From the NCBI RefSeq assembly GCF_900100345.1, contig NZ_FMTT01000022.1:1-64000 (forward strand): DNA of 64,000 nt. Direction: 5' to 3'. Numbering within the stretch: the stretch's first letter is position 1; each line of letters begins with the position of its first letter. Under the pieces are notes generated by a model. It saw nothing but the letters and a program-made list of their open reading frames with translations, was not told the origin of the DNA and ran no database searches. Of the stretch, positions 62,901 through 64,000 are shown one piece after another. The DNA is from Paenibacillus tianmuensis (GTDB taxonomy: Bacteria; Bacillota; Bacilli; Paenibacillales; NBRC-103111). The position numbers were made by a program, and so were the translations under genes.

Positions 62901-63128
62901 ACCGAGGTGAACAAGTGACTCAAGCAAGTTTGGACTTGCCGCCGCGATCGCTTCACGAATGATGCTATCTTCGGACAATTCTATAAGATAGGCTAATGAG
63001 GTTCTCTTCAACGTTAGCGGTTCTTCACCTTCGGTCAGAAAATATTTAGAAAATAAGTCGAAAGGCAAGATAGGCGCGCGAACCATAAAAAAGTCCATAG
63101 CTCGATAAATACTAGTCTCCGTTGGCAT
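59979..63128 (-). CDS. lanB: Lantibiotic dehydratase LanB
   Basis: A 1049-residue class I dehydratase, full length for the NisB/SpaB family. The N-terminal 700 residues are the glutamyl-transfer domain (for example MTRPTPFGLFSGVTYGKFGE, YLPSVGRSTNVVLTENFRKYE, VGVRHNRFYLKSRK). The C-terminal 300 residues are the elimination (SpaB_C) domain with QAYFIRYSDPNRHIRARFKI. Using Glu-tRNA, it dehydrates Ser and Thr of the precursor. CGGAGGGG precedes the ATG. A hairpin lies between lanA and this gene. Confidence 0.93.
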   Translation of the reverse strand: MPTETSIYRAMDFFMVRAPILPFDLFSKYFLTEGEEPLTLKRTSLAYLIELSEDSIIREAIAAASPNLLESLVHLGNEDNLRKRGQVVKGFMRYLLRMMTRPTPFGLFSGVTYGKFGERSRLNLNGIDTYVKHARPDMEWLLKIIGSLENKREVVCQLKIQRNTLIYRQGNRAKLPYTTRYGGLGEGGNESVSVRASAVFDCVMDACTNPISYSKLISWIRERFKKAEIETIEHYVWQLFEQEFLISELRPPTTTTDPLGHVMSVLDSITGMEDLKDKLHRIREDIFKYNLLPVGQGEEMLSQLRKAMNEIMNVKSPLQIDLSLEDRSITLTDRIRKDVEKAAQLLCRTSSRRNRHLEEYCNEFLENYGPYREVPILELLDEEMGLGAPATYSNPQSHRRRLTNTVAKQEQFLLQWFVSCLHRGEQEVMLTDEMVEQLMDDNKSQELIPLPSMELYFQLVAHNHQKLDDGEYTLVLSPNPGSDGAGRTFGRFIDLFGDRFKETFNIIHQEEQRLSPSKLFAEISYLPSVGRSTNVVLTENFRKYEIAIGTNHTMPAGQQIHVSDLVVGVRHNRFYLKSRKHNREVVPTAGHMLNYRNAPNVYRFLMEVSQEGYRPWSVIEWGSLAQSPFTPRLRYEKIILCPATWRIQISQITTGKENVENLGLVVQQFREEWKVPRFVYMIQFDNRILLDLDHPLHVEEICKDLKSNAKVTLIEHIGGFEELPIHRSDGRVVAEFVFPLVRGSGQTCSLEEIAATSEIDTKPLVEEIRHIHLPGGPWFYAKLYGLGTRQDEFIGRYWEGFVRECREEGVVDQAYFIRYSDPNRHIRARFKISKEEAQFVRIFHNWTKTLLQEGVISKVIIDTYEPEIERYGGPELMLLAERLFAADSEVTSNLVRLIRFQQIQLSKENVAVLSVIYLLYQFGNKGQEVYELLNEKFNVKDYLDDFRQERRLFMQMLGGENGVKPSHPEGDVVYRIVKTREAAVRCYWETLLDQEKKGVLSNTKDDILFSIIHMHLNRFLGTDRDQERKVMIMARHAMNSLVQYRRTFQ

Positions 63129-63163
63129 TTGGCCCCTCCGTTCTCAGCTGTTGTTCCTAATGT

Positions 63164-63190
63164 GAAAAGAGGGACTAAATAAGTCCCCCC
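63164..63190 (-). terminator. Attenuator between lanA and lanB
   Basis: On the minus strand GGGGGACT and AGTCCCTC pair around a short loop, followed by TTTTC. A leaky terminator here would give more precursor than enzyme mRNA, as seen in other lantibiotic clusters. Confidence 0.6.
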
Positions 63191-63251
63191 CTACCAACAA
63201 ATCAATCGTATAACAAATTTTACAAATAATTATGAAAACAACTTGTCATTA

Positions 63252-63425
63252 TTAGCACAGAGCGCCAATGTTGGTAAAGCAACGACCGCAAGTATCAACG
63301 CAAGTATTCTTCGTTTCACCATCGCCACATCCCCAACTGCAGTCAACAACACTTGTTACTTGGGGTGTAATAGAACCTTGAGACTTGTTCACCTGTATAT
63401 CCAAGTCAAATTGATTGTCAGCCAT
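63252..63425 (-). CDS. lanA: Class I lantibiotic precursor peptide LanA (paenicidin-like)
   Basis: A 57-residue precursor starting at ATG 63425 with a perfect AAGGAGGT. The leader has the FNLD-type box FDLDIQV (residues 6-12) and ends ITPQ (19-22), the same cleavage text as subtilin. The core is then residues 23-57: VTSVVDCSWGCGD, GETKNTCVDTC, GRCFTNIGALC. It holds six Cys (29, 33, 42, 46, 49, 57) and seven Ser/Thr, so up to six rings are possible. From memory the pattern (SxxxCSxGCG...CxxTCG..CFTNxGxLC) is that of paenicidins, not of nisin. It is first in the lanABTC transcript. Confidence 0.93.
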   Translation of the reverse strand: MADNQFDLDIQVNKSQGSITPQVTSVVDCSWGCGDGETKNTCVDTCGRCFTNIGALC

Positions 63426-63465
63426 TAGAATCTACCTCCTTCCTATCAGTTTTTATATGAACAAT

Positions 63466-63494
63466 ATTATCGAATCGATTATTATCACTCGAAA
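63466..63494 (-). promoter_or_regulatory. Candidate lanA promoter
   Basis: TTTCGA (63494-63489), a 17-base spacer and GATAAT (63471-63466) precede lanA by about 41 bases. The -35 is weak (3 of 6), as expected of an activated promoter. Two GATAAT-like repeats lie in and before the spacer. Confidence 0.4.
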
Positions 63495-63641
63495 TATTGT
63501 CATATATGGGTGCAATCTTTCATTTGAAGTTGTTCGCTTCAATGATTAAATTGTAACTCGAGAATTTAATCGAAATAAGTCTACATATGTATTATTTTTA
63601 TTTATTTAGAAAATTGAGGATTATACTAATAGATATACGAG

Positions 63642-63696
63642 AAAAAAATAGCCTGTCCTACCCATCTTTCCACGGCATAGGATCAGGCTATTTTTT
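63642..63696. terminator. Bidirectional terminator at the edge of the lantibiotic locus
   Basis: AAAAAATAGCCTG and CAGGCTATTTTTT close a long hairpin with A and T tracts on both sides. It separates the DUF1963 gene from lanA. Confidence 0.8.
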
Positions 63697-63726
63697 GCGT
63701 ACGTTAATCCCGCATGTCGCAGCTGC

Positions 63727-64000
63727 TCAAAAACAGTCCCAGGTCATGCACCATTCGTTCGTTCGCGGGTCCCGGGAAAAGTAGGCACTGCCGGAGTGGT
63801 GTCCCCACATGAGGTTGCCTTTTCCCGTCGAATCGATCTGCAGCACGAACTCGAACGGCTCGTCAACCGACGTGCTGGGCTGAATAAAGCAAGGATGTCC
63901 TCCGACTTTAAATCCGTTATGCAGCTCGATCAGATCATGGTAATCCTCAATCTCGCCTTCGTCTCTCAGTTGCAGGATCAAATCCCGGACGTCCTCCGGA
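63727..64000 (-). CDS. DUF1963 (YwqG-like) protein, C-terminal part
   Basis: The minus-strand frame is open from the window edge to the stop at 63727 (about 90 codons). It reads GGHPCFIQ, FEFVLQIDSTGKGNLMWG and SGSAYFSRDP, the C-terminal pattern of DUF1963/YwqG proteins (the QIDSD...WGD...YFFI-type region). The family function is unknown. The N-terminus lies outside the window. Confidence 0.65.
   Translation of the reverse strand, partial: PEDVRDLILQLRDEGEIEDYHDLIELHNGFKVGGHPCFIQPSTSVDEPFEFVLQIDSTGKGNLMWGHHSGSAYFSRDPRTNEWCMTWDCF

Noticed and set aside
63243-63428. Plus-strand 61-codon frame at the lanA position
   Set aside because: It is the antisense of the lantibiotic precursor, which has a perfect ribosome-binding site and leader/core structure on the minus strand.
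1-64000. CRISPR array
   Set aside because: No regularly spaced direct repeats of 20-40 bases were seen; the only long repeats are the HEAT duplication and IS ends.

Overview
The window looks like a chromosomal segment of a spore-forming Bacillota, most likely Paenibacillus or a close relative. The basis is family content: a Spo0E-like phosphatase, an AbrB/SpoVT regulator, a receptor/Phr-type quorum-sensing pair, YkuK and KimA homologues, a YesMN-type two-component system, SD-led genes with many TTG/GTG starts, and a class I lantibiotic of the paenicidin type. No rRNA or CRISPR array was seen. Decayed and mobile DNA is frequent: an IS5-type end, an IS1380 deletion relic, a TnpB relic, integrase and esterase relics, and several frameshifted genes.

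Region by region. 1-2.7 kb: the end of an IS5-family element has cut off the DNA-binding domain of a TPR peptide receptor whose Phr-like peptide gene is intact; then come spo0E-like and AbrB-like genes. 2.8-7.2 kb (minus): an operon of RtcB RNA ligase, a BCS1-like AAA ATPase, a flavin-binding PNPOx protein and two small related unknown proteins. 7.2-9.4 kb: relics and a small membrane protein. 9.4-13.4 kb (minus): KimA-like potassium importer and a DHODH-like/membrane fusion protein. 13.5-23.4 kb (minus): a six-gene operon (SWIM, HEAT, HEAT, MoxR AAA, DUF5682, VWA) that resembles E. coli yehQ/yehL/yehM/yehP, with a HEAT gene that has been tandemly duplicated. 23.4-28.4 kb: TnpB relic, SEC-C protein, secreted cysteine protease with a secreted partner, TatD, KptA, a frameshifted ykuK and an array of four tRNA-like genes. 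29-36.8 kb: Fur-controlled siderophore uptake genes, PIG-L deacetylase, Rpn/PDDEXK protein, a quinone reductase/HxlR divergent pair and two gene relics. 36.8-48.8 kb (minus): PP2C phosphatase, ABC importer of the ferric/hexose-phosphate type with a second binding protein, a divergently placed MFS/LysR pair and a YesMN-type sensor/regulator; cre-like sites precede the binding-protein gene and the sensor gene. 49-63.4 kb: a lantibiotic locus. 63.7-64 kb: the end of a DUF1963 gene.

How it fits together: the lantibiotic locus is read on the minus strand as lanA (57-residue precursor), an attenuator, lanB, lanT and lanC with start/stop overlaps, then a BceRS-like regulator/sensor, and a BceAB-lanFEG run of transporter genes that would provide self-protection. 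No dedicated leader protease and no LanI lipoprotein were found; the ITPQ leader end suggests processing by general extracellular proteases, as known for subtilin. RtcB and KptA are both RNA end-processing enzymes but sit in separate operons. All assignments come from reading motifs by eye; none was checked by a database search.
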